A stretch of DNA of 64,000 bases from Spirochaetaceae bacterium. Its GTDB lineage: Bacteria > Spirochaetota > Leptospiria > Leptospirales > Leptonemataceae. The notes below the pieces were generated by a model. The model ran no database searches and had not been told where the DNA came from. It saw only the letters and a program-made list of their open reading frames with translations. The stretch is from positions 66,273-130,272 of the forward strand of contig PCBI01000003.1 in NCBI GenBank assembly GCA_002730875.1, written 5' to 3'. Position numbers and translations under genes: made by a program. Below are positions 26,090 through 35,861 of this stretch, in pieces. Every line of letters begins with the position of its first letter. The first letter of the stretch is position 1.

Positions 26090-28342
26090 CTATCTTCTGG
26101 GGCCGCCTCTTCCGCCGCCGCCACCTGGTCGGCCTCCCGGTCTACGGCCTCCGCCGCCACCAGGACGTCCTCCGCGATCTCCACCACGATGGCCTCCGCC
26201 ACCGCCATTGGATCCTGCGCCGGATGCTGCGTATTCATCCGCCAGTTCTTCCCGGATAAGATCCACTCGTCCGAACTGATCTACGCCCAGAACGCGAACC
26301 TTGATGGAATCTCCCAGATCTACCACATCCTTTACGGAGTTTACTCTTTCTTTGGAGAGCTTGGAGATATGGAGCAGTCCTTCTTTTCCAGGGAAAAGCT
26401 CGATGAATGCGCCAAAATCCACGATGCGCTTCACAGTGCCGTCGTAGGATTCCCCTACTTCCACCTCGCGGAAGATGTCTTCGATGAGCTTCTGCGCCAG
26501 TTCCGCAGCCTGTGTATTGGTGGCCGCAATGGTTACAGTTCCATCGTCCTCTACATTCAGGTCTGCGCCGGACTTTTCGATGATGCTTCGGATTACCTTT
26601 CCCCCCGGACCGATCAGTTCGCCGATGCGATCCTGATCGATTTGAATTGTCGTAATTCTCGGGGCGTTGGGAGATACGTCGGCACGAGCTTCTTTGATGG
26701 CATCATCCATCTTATCCAGAATGTGCAGTCGCCCTTTTTCGGCCTGCGCCAGAGCGGCGCGAAGGATCTCAACGGACAGTCCTTTAACTTTGATGTCCAG
26801 CTGAAAGGCCGTAATCCCTTTTCGGGTTCCGGCTACCTTAAAGTCCATATCGCCGAAGTGGTCTTCGATACCGGCAATGTCTGACAGGATGCAATAATCG
26901 TTGTTATCGCCCATTATCAAACCCATGGCAATGCCGGAAACGCTTCGAGGAACCGGTACGCCGGCAGCCATCATGGCCAGAGAACCGGAACACACAGAGG
27001 CCATGGAAGAAGAACCGTTGGACTCCAGGATTTCAGAAACAATTCGAATGACGTAAGGGAACTCGGATTTCTCAGGAACAACACGCTTAAGCGCTCGCTC
27101 GGCCAGGTTTCCATGACCTACTTCCCGGCGACCGGGTCCCATCATACGCTTCACTTCCCCGGTAGAATACGGAGGGAAGTTGTAGTGCAGCATGAAATGC
27201 TTCTGGCGTTCGCCAGACAGTGTTTCGATCTTCTGAAAGTCATCCCCGGTTCCCAGAGTGACTACGCCCAGAGATTGAGTCTGACCGCGAGTAAAGACGG
27301 CCGAACCATGCACGCCAGGCAGAACATCCAGTTCAATGGAAATATCCCGGATTTCGTCCAGCTTCCGTCCATCGGCCCGGATTCCCTGATCAAAACAGGA
27401 TTTGCGCACAACCAGATATTCCAGTTCATGCATGTAGCCTTTGATGTCGCGAAGAACCGTTTCCTGTTCTTTTTCGTCGCGGTCGGCTACAAGCTCGCTT
27501 TTTACGAATTCAAGCGCCTCGTTATAGACTGCCTTCACAGCCTCACCGCGGCCCTCTTTGCCTTTTGTCGAGTTCGCCTCTTCGAGTTTATCAAAGAACC
27601 TCGACTTTACTTTTTCGCGGATAGTTTCATCCGGCTTTCGCAGGGCTACTTCGCGCTTGGAAGGGCTGACCTTCTTGATCAGATCTTCCTGGATTTCGAT
27701 CTTCTCTTTGATCTTCTTGTGCGCGAAATCCAGGGCCTCGATCATCTCTTCAGAGGAGATTTCCTGGGCTCCACCCTCGATCATCATTACGGCATCTTTA
27801 GAACCCGCAACCAGCAGTTCCAGATCGCCTTCCTGAATCTCTTCTTTGGTGGGATCAGCCAGTAGCTTTCCGTCTTTGCGTCCTACGAGAACGCCGGCTA
27901 CCGGGCCATGAAAAGGAATGTCCGATACGCCAAGAGCTGCCGATGCGGCCGCAATGGCATGGCCTTCAATAGATACGCTGGGATCGGCCGAGAGTACGGT
28001 TACCAGAAGCTGCACTTCGCAGAAATATCCTTCCGGAAACAGTGGCCGAATAGGCCGGTCAATAAGTCTTGATGTTAGTGTTTCGTGCTCCAGTGGACGG
28101 GCTTCACGCTTGAAGTAACCGCCGGGCACTCGACCTACAGAGTAGATCTTTTCTCGGTAATCTACTGTGAGAGGAAAGAAATCCTGACCTTCCCGCGCTT
28201 CTTTTTCAGCGCATACAGTGGCCAGCATTACAAGATTTCCGTAGCGATAGACTACGGACCCGTGGGCCTGCTTGGCCCAGTTACCAGTTTCTATGGACAG
28301 ACCGGTTCCATTCCAGTCCGTTTCCGACTTGTGATAGTCCAT
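26090..28342 (-). CDS. pnp: Polyribonucleotide nucleotidyltransferase (PNPase)
   Basis: A 750-residue phosphorolytic 3'-5' exoribonuclease. Two RNase PH-like domains (about 1-230 and 305-545) flank a helical linker; a KH domain with [15 protein letters not shown] is near 565-580, and an S1 domain ([16 protein letters not shown]) near 625-690. The last about 45 residues are an unusual Gly/Arg-rich tail with several RGG-type units. It follows rpsO by 30 bp, the classical rpsO-pnp order in many bacteria. Confidence 0.97.
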   Translation of the reverse strand: MDYHKSETDWNGTGLSIETGNWAKQAHGSVVYRYGNLVMLATVCAEKEAREGQDFFPLTVDYREKIYSVGRVPGGYFKREARPLEHETLTSRLIDRPIRPLFPEGYFCEVQLLVTVLSADPSVSIEGHAIAAASAALGVSDIPFHGPVAGVLVGRKDGKLLADPTKEEIQEGDLELLVAGSKDAVMMIEGGAQEISSEEMIEALDFAHKKIKEKIEIQEDLIKKVSPSKREVALRKPDETIREKVKSRFFDKLEEANSTKGKEGRGEAVKAVYNEALEFVKSELVADRDEKEQETVLRDIKGYMHELEYLVVRKSCFDQGIRADGRKLDEIRDISIELDVLPGVHGSAVFTRGQTQSLGVVTLGTGDDFQKIETLSGERQKHFMLHYNFPPYSTGEVKRMMGPGRREVGHGNLAERALKRVVPEKSEFPYVIRIVSEILESNGSSSMASVCSGSLAMMAAGVPVPRSVSGIAMGLIMGDNNDYCILSDIAGIEDHFGDMDFKVAGTRKGITAFQLDIKVKGLSVEILRAALAQAEKGRLHILDKMDDAIKEARADVSPNAPRITTIQIDQDRIGELIGPGGKVIRSIIEKSGADLNVEDDGTVTIAATNTQAAELAQKLIEDIFREVEVGESYDGTVKRIVDFGAFIELFPGKEGLLHISKLSKERVNSVKDVVDLGDSIKVRVLGVDQFGRVDLIREELADEYAASGAGSNGGGGGHRGGDRGGRPGGGGGRRPGGRPGGGGGRGGPRR

Positions 28343-28372
28343 TAATTCCTTCCGAACCGAGAGAGGAAAACA

Positions 28373-28639
28373 TTACTTGCGGATTCCGAGCTCGCCAATC
28401 AGCTTCTTGTAGGATTCTACGTTCTTCTTTTTCAGATAGTCCAGCAACTTGCGTCGGCGACCAACCAGCTTTAGCAGTCCGCGACGGGAATGGTGGTCGG
28501 TTTTGTGGGTTTTGAAGTGCTCGGTCAGTTCCCGAATGCGTTCTGTGAGAAGAGCAATCTGGATCTCGGAGGATCCGGTATCTTTTTCGCCCTTTCCGTA
28601 TTGCTTCAGGATTTCTCTTTTGCGTTCGGCTGTGATCAT
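28373..28639 (-). CDS. rpsO: Small ribosomal subunit protein uS15
   Basis: An 88-residue ribosomal protein of standard length, binding 16S rRNA early in 30S assembly. The family signature is clear: [20 protein letters not shown], then [20 protein letters not shown]. It lies directly ahead of pnp. In other bacteria S15 represses its own translation through its mRNA leader; whether this applies here is not visible. Confidence 0.98.
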   Translation of the reverse strand: MITAERKREILKQYGKGEKDTGSSEIQIALLTERIRELTEHFKTHKTDHHSRRGLLKLVGRRRKLLDYLKKKNVESYKKLIGELGIRK

Positions 28640-28723
28640 CTCTCTTCTTTTTTACCTTACTTTACTTAATCTTCCACAATTCGCTAAACGTCTGTGCCGA
28701 AAAGCAAATTTCATTATGGGGAC

Positions 28724-28776
28724 AAAAAAGCCCGGAAAGCCCACTCGAGCCATTCTCGGACTCCCTTCGGGTTTTT
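28724..28776 (-). terminator. Possible imperfect terminator after truB
   Basis: On the minus strand a branched stem with CCCGAAGG and CTTTCCGGG arms and a CGAG/CTCG inner stem is followed by six T. It lies between truB (stop 28799) and rpsO (start 28639). Plus-strand T residues also follow the other arm. It is imperfect, so the call is tentative. Confidence 0.45.
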
Positions 28777-28798
28777 GAGCACAGACCGGCGCCAACCA

Positions 28799-29761
28799 TT
28801 AGCCCACAAATACCTTTTTCAGGGAGTATTCAGCCCCCTGCCGGCAAGCAATGGCCAGCGTGGAACCATCCGGCCGCAGAATAAGAAAGCTTTCCCCGTC
28901 GTTTTCGGGTAGCGGTACCGGGATTTTTCGTCCCTGCTCCAGCTGCGCCGCTCGATTTACATCCACCCGGGCCTGATGCCAATCGGGAAAGGCCTCCGGT
29001 AGCGGTATAATTTCCGGAGAATGCAACGGTTTGCCATCCTCGAAGTCCGGAATCCAGGCGTTGGCCAGGCCAAAGGGGCCCACAGAGATCCTACGCAGCG
29101 ATTCCAGAAAGAACGGAAACCCCAGATCCCTGGAAAAGTCTCTTACGATGGCACGAATGTAGGTGCCGGAGCTGACAGTGAAGCGGCAATGGAATCGGAA
29201 ACCTTCGGAATCCTGCTCAAAGGCTCCTGGAATGGATTCATAGATTCGCACGGGCCGAGGCTTCAACTCCACCTTCTGCCCTTTGCGGACACGGTCCGAA
29301 ACTCGCTGTCCCTGCTGTTTAAGCGCCGAATAGTCCGGAGGCATCTGCTCATGGCGGCCCTGGTAGTTTTCGATCCAGGAAACCATGTCGTTCCGTCGAC
29401 TTGCAAGGAAATCGTTACACTGCTCCAGCGAAGCTTCTTCCAGGATCTGCCCGGAAGGATCGTGGGTGTCGGTGAATTTGCCGGCGCGGAATACGGCTTC
29501 GTAGGTCTTGTCATAGCGGAGGATGGAATCCGCCAGAACGGTGGCGCGACCCACGACAAGGACAAGAAGCCCGCTGGCAAAGCGATCCAGAGTGCCGGTA
29601 TGTCCAATTCGACGGATGCCGGTAGCTCTACGAGCTCTGGTTACCATCTCGGCCGAACCGGGTCCCACCGGTTTGTCTACAAGAAGAAGCCCGTCGGCCA
29701 CCGATGTTACGCCGGGAGAACCTATCCTACTGCCCTTTTTCGATTTTATCCAGGATGGCAT
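28799..29761 (-). CDS. truB: tRNA pseudouridine(55) synthase TruB
   Basis: A 320-residue enzyme that converts uridine 55 of tRNA to pseudouridine. The catalytic motif is GHTGTLDRFASGLL near residues 53-66, in which Asp59 is the nucleophile; most homologues have Pro-Leu where this one has Arg-Phe. Other motifs are LLLVDKPVGPGSAEMV near 25 and SSGTYIRAIVRD near 200. The ATG at 29761 overlaps rbfA by 35 bp; a GTG at 29701 would start closer to the conserved VADGLLLVDKP, so the true start is uncertain. Confidence 0.93.
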   Translation of the reverse strand: MPSWIKSKKGSRIGSPGVTSVADGLLLVDKPVGPGSAEMVTRARRATGIRRIGHTGTLDRFASGLLVLVVGRATVLADSILRYDKTYEAVFRAGKFTDTHDPSGQILEEASLEQCNDFLASRRNDMVSWIENYQGRHEQMPPDYSALKQQGQRVSDRVRKGQKVELKPRPVRIYESIPGAFEQDSEGFRFHCRFTVSSGTYIRAIVRDFSRDLGFPFFLESLRRISVGPFGLANAWIPDFEDGKPLHSPEIIPLPEAFPDWHQARVDVNRAAQLEQGRKIPVPLPENDGESFLILRPDGSTLAIACRQGAEYSLKKVFVG

Positions 29762-30068
29762 CCCCTTCCCGAATGCTGTTGTCCAGTTCGAAGGTGATGC
29801 GGGGGGTTTGTCTGAGTCGCAGGGAACGACCCATTTCGCTCTGAAAGAATTTCACGGCTGCTGTAAGCCCTTTCCAGGTGTCAGGATGCTCCTGCTCCGG
29901 GCCAAAAAGAGATATGAATACCGTGGCCTCGGACAGATCCGGGGCCAGGCTCACACGGGTCACGGAAACGAAGCCAATCCGTTCATCTTTGATTCTACGC
30001 TTAATGATGAGTTCGGACAATTCCCGAACCATGGTAGATTCCAGACGCTTTTGACGAACCGGATTCAT
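29727..30068 (-). CDS. rbfA: Ribosome-binding factor A
   Basis: A 113-residue KH-fold protein used in late maturation of the 30S subunit. The family opening is VRQKRLESTMVRELSELI, followed by VSVTRVSLAPDLSEATVFIS, and the ending LRQTPRITFELDNSIREG matches the usual KhPxLxFxxD-type C-terminus. It lies 26 bp after infB and overlaps truB, consistent with a nusA-infB-rbfA-truB operon. Confidence 0.95.
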   Translation of the reverse strand: MNPVRQKRLESTMVRELSELIIKRRIKDERIGFVSVTRVSLAPDLSEATVFISLFGPEQEHPDTWKGLTAAVKFFQSEMGRSLRLRQTPRITFELDNSIREGDAILDKIEKGQ

Positions 30069-30094
30069 ATGCGTAATACTCCAAAACCTGCGGT

Positions 30095-32527
30095 TTAGAG
30101 TGTACGGGCTACCTCATTGATTACGTAGGCCTCTACAATATCGCCTTCTTTAAGGTCGTTGTAGTTCTTCAATGATAGACCGCATTCAAAGCCTTCGGCA
30201 ACTTCGGCGCTGTCATCTTTATGCCGCTTAAGACTGTCCAGCTCACCGTCTTCATAGATAACGACGTTGTCCCGCAGGATGCGAATCTTGTTGTTTCTGT
30301 GGATCTTCCCGGAAATAACCATACAACCGGCCACGTTTCCAACGCGAGAAATACGGAATACCTTTCGAACCTCGGCTCTTCCTTTCACTTCTTCTACGTA
30401 ATCCGGCTCCAGCAGACCTTCCATGGCCTTGGTCATATCCTCGATTACATTGTAGATAATGCTGTAGTAGCGGATATCCACTCCGTCTCTTTCCGCCAGT
30501 TCCGTTGCCTGCGGAGTGGCTCTTACATGAAAGCCCACGATCATGGCATTGGATGCGGAAGCCAGACTTACGTCGGATTCGGAAATGGCTCCGGTGGAGC
30601 CCATGATTACGCGAACCTTCACATCGTCGTGGGATAGCTTCAGCAGACCATCCTTGATGGCTTCCACGGAGCCCTGCACATCCGCCTTGACGATAATCTT
30701 GAGTTCTTTGTGCTCCTGCATCCATTCGGCCAGAGCATCCATACTGGGCTGCGCGCGTTCTGCGGCGCGGCTGATCTGCTCGTAGTGCTGGCGCGTAGAG
30801 GCCATTTCCCGGGCATACTTTTCGGATTCCACAACCTGGAAGGGATCCCCGGCCTGGGGCACTCCGTCCAGACCAATGATTTCCACCGGAGTGGCCGGCG
30901 GAGCCTCGGTTCGTCTTCGGCCCAGGTCATCGAACATGGCACGAATCTTACCGGAGTAAACGCCAACCACGAAGGGATCCCCTTCGCGCAGGGTTCCTTT
31001 GTCGATGAGCAGTGTGGCTACAGGACCTTTACCTGCATCCACCCGGGCTTCGATTACATGACCCACAGGACGAACCTTGGGATTGGCTTTGAGATTTAGT
31101 ATTTCAGCCTGCAGAAGAACCATTTCCAGCAAATGCTCGATACCAATGTTGTTCTTCGCGGATATTTCGCAGACTACGATGTCGCCACCCCAGGATTCGG
31201 GCTGGAGTCCATTCGTGGCCAGTTCTTGCAAGACCTTGTCCATATTTGCATTGGGCAGGTCGATCTTGTTCACCGCGACGATTATAGGGACTCCGGCTTC
31301 TTTTGCGTGGGTAATGGCTTCTTTGGTTTGCTCTTTAACCCCGTCATCGGCGGCCACGACAAGAATCACAATGTCGGTGATGGCCGCTCCTCGGGAACGC
31401 ATGGCAGTAAATGCCTCGTGGCCCGGAGTATCCAGGAATGTGATGGTACCGTTGGGCGTTTCGACCTGGTAGGCCCCAATGTGCTGGGTAATGGCGCCGG
31501 CCTCGGTATCGATGACACTGGATTTTCGAATGGTATCCAGTAGTTTCGTCTTACCGTGGTCTACGTGGCCCATAATGGTTACCACCGGCGGACGAATGAT
31601 TTGATCCTCTACCTTGTCCTCTTCCTCTGCGATCACGGTTTCGTCGAAGAGGCTGACCACGTTAACCTTACAACCGAATTCCTGGGCTACCAGAGCCGCC
31701 GTGTCCGAGTCAATGATCTTATTGATGGTTACCATCTCGCCCATTTTCATGAGACGCCCGATCACATCGCCAGGCTTGAGATTGAGCTTCTTGGCCAGTT
31801 CCCCGACCTGGACGCTCTCCATAATATCTATAGAAGAAGGTACTGTAGTTCCACTGGGCTGCGGCTTTCGCTTAACCGCACGCTGAAATTTATTGATATT
31901 TTCGTTGTCGTGTCCGCCACGGCGTCCACCGCCTCGACGACCGCCGCCGCCGGTATCGGGTCGATCCGGCCCTCCCCCTGGGCGTCCGTCCCTGGGTCCG
32001 CCGGCTCCTTTGGCGCCCCGGCCCTGAGCCTGATTGGCGCTGGCTGCCTTTCGAGTACTTTCCAGTAATGCGTCAAATGGTGTTCCGGCTCCGGCAAAGC
32101 TGACGCGGCTTACGCCCTGCCCGCCGCGGCTTCCCTGACCGCCCTGCTGTGGTCTACGGTCTCCTTGCGGACGTCCTGGCTGACCGCCTCTACCCTGCGG
32201 ACCCGGGGGAGGTCCGCCGCGACGGTCGCCGCCGCCACGGTTTTGCGGCTGTGGACCCCGGTTCTCGGCGCCCGGAGGCCGGCTACCGGTGGGTCTTTGG
32301 GGTGATTGCGAAGGCTGGGGAGCGCCTGTTGGCGGAGTGGTTTTTTGAGCAGGCGCAGCCGTCTTGGGACCGGAAGGTTTTGTTTTCTTCGAAGCGTCAA
32401 AGTGCTCGGAGATATCCTTCTTCTGGTCCACCTTCTTCTTAATGACCAGCTTCTTCTTGCCTTTGGGGGCACCGGAGCCTGATAGCTGCTTTTTGATGCT
32501 GCCCTGATTTTCGTTTTTATCCGCCAT
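30095..32527 (-). CDS. infB: Translation initiation factor IF-2
   Basis: An 810-residue GTPase that brings initiator tRNA to the ribosome. The G1 motif GHVDHGKT lies near residues 319-326; [12 protein letters not shown] and the downstream IF2 domains 2-4 follow (for example [20 protein letters not shown]). The N-terminal third is basic and Pro/Gln/Gly/Arg-rich, with a long stretch of RGG-like repeats at about 95-225, then the IF2_N-like helical region [16 protein letters not shown] near 235. The ATG at 32527 (MADKNENQ) is chosen over an upstream in-frame start that would overlap nusA. Confidence 0.96.
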   Translation of the reverse strand: MADKNENQGSIKKQLSGSGAPKGKKKLVIKKKVDQKKDISEHFDASKKTKPSGPKTAAPAQKTTPPTGAPQPSQSPQRPTGSRPPGAENRGPQPQNRGGGDRRGGPPPGPQGRGGQPGRPQGDRRPQQGGQGSRGGQGVSRVSFAGAGTPFDALLESTRKAASANQAQGRGAKGAGGPRDGRPGGGPDRPDTGGGGRRGGGRRGGHDNENINKFQRAVKRKPQPSGTTVPSSIDIMESVQVGELAKKLNLKPGDVIGRLMKMGEMVTINKIIDSDTAALVAQEFGCKVNVVSLFDETVIAEEEDKVEDQIIRPPVVTIMGHVDHGKTKLLDTIRKSSVIDTEAGAITQHIGAYQVETPNGTITFLDTPGHEAFTAMRSRGAAITDIVILVVAADDGVKEQTKEAITHAKEAGVPIIVAVNKIDLPNANMDKVLQELATNGLQPESWGGDIVVCEISAKNNIGIEHLLEMVLLQAEILNLKANPKVRPVGHVIEARVDAGKGPVATLLIDKGTLREGDPFVVGVYSGKIRAMFDDLGRRRTEAPPATPVEIIGLDGVPQAGDPFQVVESEKYAREMASTRQHYEQISRAAERAQPSMDALAEWMQEHKELKIIVKADVQGSVEAIKDGLLKLSHDDVKVRVIMGSTGAISESDVSLASASNAMIVGFHVRATPQATELAERDGVDIRYYSIIYNVIEDMTKAMEGLLEPDYVEEVKGRAEVRKVFRISRVGNVAGCMVISGKIHRNNKIRILRDNVVIYEDGELDSLKRHKDDSAEVAEGFECGLSLKNYNDLKEGDIVEAYVINEVARTL

Positions 32528-32567
32528 AAATATTCCTGCCAGCGTGGCCGGTGCACTCAAGCCCTGC

Positions 32568-33935
32568 TTAGACCTCTTCGAAGGAGACCACATCCTCCAG
32601 AATCTTCAATATCTGAGTTGCTGTTGTTTTTCCAATGCCCTCCAGGGCTTCCAGTTCTTCTGGCTCCAACTCCACCAGGTCTTCCACGCTTTTCACGCCA
32701 GCATCTTCCAGCAATCCAATGATTCGACTGGAAAGACCGGGCAATTCGCTTAACGGAGTGTAATCTCCCTCTTCTTCCGCCCCATCATCGCTTTTGGGAC
32801 TGAACAATTGCTCCAGCTGTGCACGGGCTTCCGGAGAGGACATTTCTTCCCCGAACTGAGTCAAAGACTTTACGATCAATCGGAATCCGGTCAGTCGAGC
32901 CGCCAGCTTAACGTTTTTGTTATCCGGTCCCTGCGCCAGTCTAAGCTGATCGTCGGGTACAAGCACCAGCGCCTCTTTTGTGCCCGAGTCTGCCCTTACT
33001 TCGGCTACTCTGGCCGGCGAAATGGCGTTGGCAATCAATTCTGCCGCTTCCGGCGAGTAATTCACTATGTCGATGCGTTCATTTCCCAGTTCTCGGACTA
33101 TGGACTGGATACGAACGCCTTTGATACCCACGCAGGCGCCCACCGGGTCCACATCGGAGCGGTTAGACCGGACCAGCAACTTGCTTCGGAAGCCGGCATC
33201 CCGGACGATATCCATGATTTCAACGACGCCATCGTAGATTTCCGGGATTTCCTGCTCGAAGAGCCTTCGCACAAATTCCGGCGCGGCCCGAGAAAGCAGA
33301 ATGTAGGGTCCTGGATCTCTGGACTTTTCTCGACGGAGTTCTACAGACTTCACAACTGCCTTGATTCGATCCCCCGGATGGAACCTCTCCCGCGGGATCT
33401 GTTCTCTTCGCGGCAGAACCCCTTCGGCACGGCCCAGGTCCACATACACCACTTCCCGATCGCGCCAGCGAAGGAACTGACCGGTGATCAACTCGCCTTC
33501 TTTATGACTGAATTCGTTGTAGATGATTTCTCTTTCCTGCTCTTTCAGTCGCTGAAAGAAGATATGGCGGACGTTTGTTGCGCCAATGCGCGAGAAGGCA
33601 AAGGGCTCCTCTTCGATGATTAGTTCTTCTCCGGCCTGGGCATCCGCCTTATGCTTCTTTGCCTCTTCTACCGAGATCTCAAGAGATGGATCTTCTACCG
33701 TCTCCACTATCTGCTTGTGAATGCTTACGCCCATGGCCGGGGTTTCCGAATCCAGGGTTACTTCGATGCGCGCATCGGGACCATACTTTCGCTGGTAGGA
33801 AGTAATCAAACTCCCGCGAAAGATTTCCATAATTTCGTCTTTACCCAGACCCTTTTCGGCTGCCAGAGCATCCATGGAGTCGAAGAAGGCTCGAATGTCA
33901 GGTCCGGCCTGTTGCTTTTTCTTTGATTTTGCCAT
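32568..33935 (-). CDS. nusA: Transcription termination/antitermination factor NusA
   Basis: A 455-residue RNA polymerase-binding factor. The N-terminal domain is followed by an S1 domain ([21 protein letters not shown] near 145), two KH-type domains ([19 protein letters not shown] near 255, [15 protein letters not shown] near 325) and a C-terminal acidic helix-hairpin-helix region ([20 protein letters not shown] near 415). It lies 2 bp after rimP and 40 bp before infB in the standard order. Confidence 0.96.
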   Translation of the reverse strand: MAKSKKKQQAGPDIRAFFDSMDALAAEKGLGKDEIMEIFRGSLITSYQRKYGPDARIEVTLDSETPAMGVSIHKQIVETVEDPSLEISVEEAKKHKADAQAGEELIIEEEPFAFSRIGATNVRHIFFQRLKEQEREIIYNEFSHKEGELITGQFLRWRDREVVYVDLGRAEGVLPRREQIPRERFHPGDRIKAVVKSVELRREKSRDPGPYILLSRAAPEFVRRLFEQEIPEIYDGVVEIMDIVRDAGFRSKLLVRSNRSDVDPVGACVGIKGVRIQSIVRELGNERIDIVNYSPEAAELIANAISPARVAEVRADSGTKEALVLVPDDQLRLAQGPDNKNVKLAARLTGFRLIVKSLTQFGEEMSSPEARAQLEQLFSPKSDDGAEEEGDYTPLSELPGLSSRIIGLLEDAGVKSVEDLVELEPEELEALEGIGKTTATQILKILEDVVSFEEV

Positions 33936-33937
33936 CG

Positions 33938-34468
33938 CTACATGTCCAGATAAAGGTTTGCCTTACGAATCTGCTGTAAACCCAGCGCGTAGGTCTTTTC
34001 TTTACCTCTGGCTGCCTTCTTCCTGGACCCTCCTGCTTTATAGGATCGAAACAATAATAACTCCTGGCCTTCCCGTTCCTCTTTGCCAGTGAATTCCACG
34101 ATTTCTGTGTGGACGGTTCCCTCCTGCTCAAACTGCAGCTTCATGGGACTGGCCATGAATCGCTCCAGGTCGCCGGGTAGCCTTAGCTGGCGTTCCGCGC
34201 CGGCCGAAGCAACCTCCAGGGAATAGTTTTCGGCATTCAAATCGGCAGGTAGGCCCTCCCGGTCCGACTCCAGCGCAGCATCCAGTCCCTCGATGAGAGT
34301 ACGACTGAAGGCTTCACACTGCTCCAGATTCACCGAACCTGTGGGGTGGTTCAGATCATCCAGTTCGACCTCAATGTGGTAGCCACCCCCTGCCTTACGG
34401 AGACGAATAGAGTAGATCTCGGTCCCCGGCAGAAGCGCCTCCGCCGCAATTTCATCCAGAACATCCAT
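33938..34468 (-). CDS. rimP: Ribosome maturation factor RimP
   Basis: A 176-residue factor for 30S assembly. The N-terminal alpha/beta domain has IYSIRLRKAGGGYHIEVELDD and VNLEQCEAFSRTL, the middle has SLEVASAGAERQLR, and the C-terminal SH3-like domain follows. The ATG at 34468 has GGATGG nine bases ahead; the longer TTG version would add only six non-conserved residues. It is the first gene of the rimP-nusA-infB operon. A terminator-like hairpin lies directly upstream. Confidence 0.9.
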   Translation of the reverse strand: MDVLDEIAAEALLPGTEIYSIRLRKAGGGYHIEVELDDLNHPTGSVNLEQCEAFSRTLIEGLDAALESDREGLPADLNAENYSLEVASAGAERQLRLPGDLERFMASPMKLQFEQEGTVHTEIVEFTGKEEREGQELLLFRSYKAGGSRKKAARGKEKTYALGLQQIRKANLYLDM

Positions 34469-34484
34469 TTTGCGGCCATCCGGC

Positions 34485-34508
34485 AAAAAAAAAGCGGGTG
34501 CAACCCAC
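34485..34508 (-). terminator. Terminator-like hairpin in the leader of rimP-nusA-infB
   Basis: On the minus strand a 6-bp stem (GTGGGT and ACCCGC, with one G-U pair) and a three-base loop is followed by nine T, ending 17 bases before the rimP ATG. Because no minus-strand gene lies close upstream, it is more likely an operon leader attenuator than the end of another gene. Confidence 0.6.
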
Positions 34509-34589
34509 TTCTACAACAAGGAATCGTTTTGTCGCTTTACTGTCAATCTAATTCAATCCAGATGGTTCCCGGTGAACCAGCACAGCGAA

Positions 34590-34595
34590 TATAAT
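34590..34595 (+). promoter_or_regulatory. Possible -10 element for the lipoprotein gene
   Basis: A perfect TATAAT on the plus strand, 43 bp upstream of the ATG at 34638. The matching -35 is poor (TTCCCG at 18 bp spacing), so this is a candidate only. Confidence 0.35.
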
Positions 34596-34637
34596 AGCTA
34601 CATACTACGAAACCCGCGGCAAAAACCACGGCTCTCA

Positions 34638-35861
34638 ATGAACTGCCGGACGGAGATACCTGCCGAAACCGAAACCCCGCCGCGAGCTGTCCGCAACCCC
34701 GGCCCTGCAACCAGAGGAAATTCGGTTCCGTTATGGCTGCTATCTGCAGCGCTAATTCTTTCCCTCTTGAGCCAGTGTGCCCGGTTTAGAATCGATGAAC
34801 TGGCGCCTTCTCCCATCTACTCCATTCCGCTGCAGATGAACGTCACCGAGGAGGAGTTCCCGGAAGGATTACCCATTCTCCGCACGGAACGAATCTATGG
34901 AAACTTTCCGTATATGCCCGCCATTAACGACGATGGAATGTTTCTGAGCGACGTCTCCTACCGGGTAGTCCGTTATTTTCCTGGTAGCCAGGCCAAACCA
35001 TCCTGGATTTTGAATGCCTCGGGAAATCCGCTGAAAACAGAAATCGAAACAACGTCCATTCCGGCCGGAATTCCGGGTGCTCTTGCCAGCAACGACGATG
35101 CCCTCTACATTGAGATCCATCAGACTGTAGAGGAAAAGAAAAAGACCTACTCCCCCCTGGATAGCAATCCGGACCTGCCCGCCGAAAACCGCTTACCGGC
35201 CATCCTCAGACCGGAGTTTTCCACCGCAGCCCCGGCCCGCATAATCAGAGTAGACCTGGACGAAAGAACCGTAACCACCTTGAAGGATGCCGATTCGCAA
35301 AACGCCGGGTTCGATCAAATCCAGCGAATGGTAATAGGTGAAGACGATACCATGTATGTATTTCACCGCAAGAACAGCGGGCCGGCAATCAGTATATATA
35401 GAGCCGGCGTACTCATCGGCACCGAGTCGCCCTCCGGCATTGAGCCGCCAGAGGAATTGAAAAAGCACCGTATGGAAATCGAGTCCATGATTCCCTATCC
35501 GGGAGGAGAACAATTCTTGATAAGCGTTGTCTTTCGCAACCCCTCCACGTTTGCGCCGGAGCAGCGAAAAATCTACCGCCAGTCCCGCGGCGGCGATGCA
35601 GCGGAAATCTATTCTACGGATGAAGACCAGGATGCATTGAGCTGGTCGGCCGCCGAAGGAGGCTTTATCCTGGAAACGCTGGATGATAGCGGAGGGATCC
35701 TATACAAGATCTTTAGCGCCCAGGGCGAGTATTTAAACAACCAGTTGCTGCGATTCCCGGGCGTCCGCGAGTCCTGGCGCGAAACCTATCGAAACTTGAA
35801 TAATCGTATCTTTAGCGTTAGAATTAACGAGGGTAACTATCAGCTCAATGAATGGCAATGA
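34638..35861 (+). CDS. Predicted lipoprotein of unknown function
   Basis: A 407-residue predicted lipoprotein: a 30-residue polar leader, the hydrophobic LWLLSAALILSLLSQC ending in a lipobox Cys, then a long mature part rich in Asp, Glu, Tyr and Pro with repeating strand-like segments (YGNFPYMPAINDDGMFLSD, ARIIRVDLDERTVTTLKD, YVFHRKNSGPAISIYRAG) that could form a beta-propeller. The longer frame starting at 34470 is rejected because it runs through the divergent promoter region and lacks coding character. The stop overlaps the start of the next gene by 14 bp. No family was recognised. Confidence 0.65.
   Translation: MNCRTEIPAETETPPRAVRNPGPATRGNSVPLWLLSAALILSLLSQCARFRIDELAPSPIYSIPLQMNVTEEEFPEGLPILRTERIYGNFPYMPAINDDGMFLSDVSYRVVRYFPGSQAKPSWILNASGNPLKTEIETTSIPAGIPGALASNDDALYIEIHQTVEEKKKTYSPLDSNPDLPAENRLPAILRPEFSTAAPARIIRVDLDERTVTTLKDADSQNAGFDQIQRMVIGEDDTMYVFHRKNSGPAISIYRAGVLIGTESPSGIEPPEELKKHRMEIESMIPYPGGEQFLISVVFRNPSTFAPEQRKIYRQSRGGDAAEIYSTDEDQDALSWSAAEGGFILETLDDSGGILYKIFSAQGEYLNNQLLRFPGVRESWRETYRNLNNRIFSVRINEGNYQLNEWQ

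Noticed and set aside
26048..26884. 278-residue plus-strand frame opposite the pnp 3' end
   Set aside because: Antisense to the PNPase KH/S1/RGG region.
30095..32593. A longer infB start at 32593
   Set aside because: It overlaps nusA by 26 bases and adds residues without conservation; MADKNENQ at 32527 is typical.
34470..34637. Upstream extension of the lipoprotein at 34638
   Set aside because: The extension crosses the terminator-like hairpin and divergent promoter region and lacks coding character.
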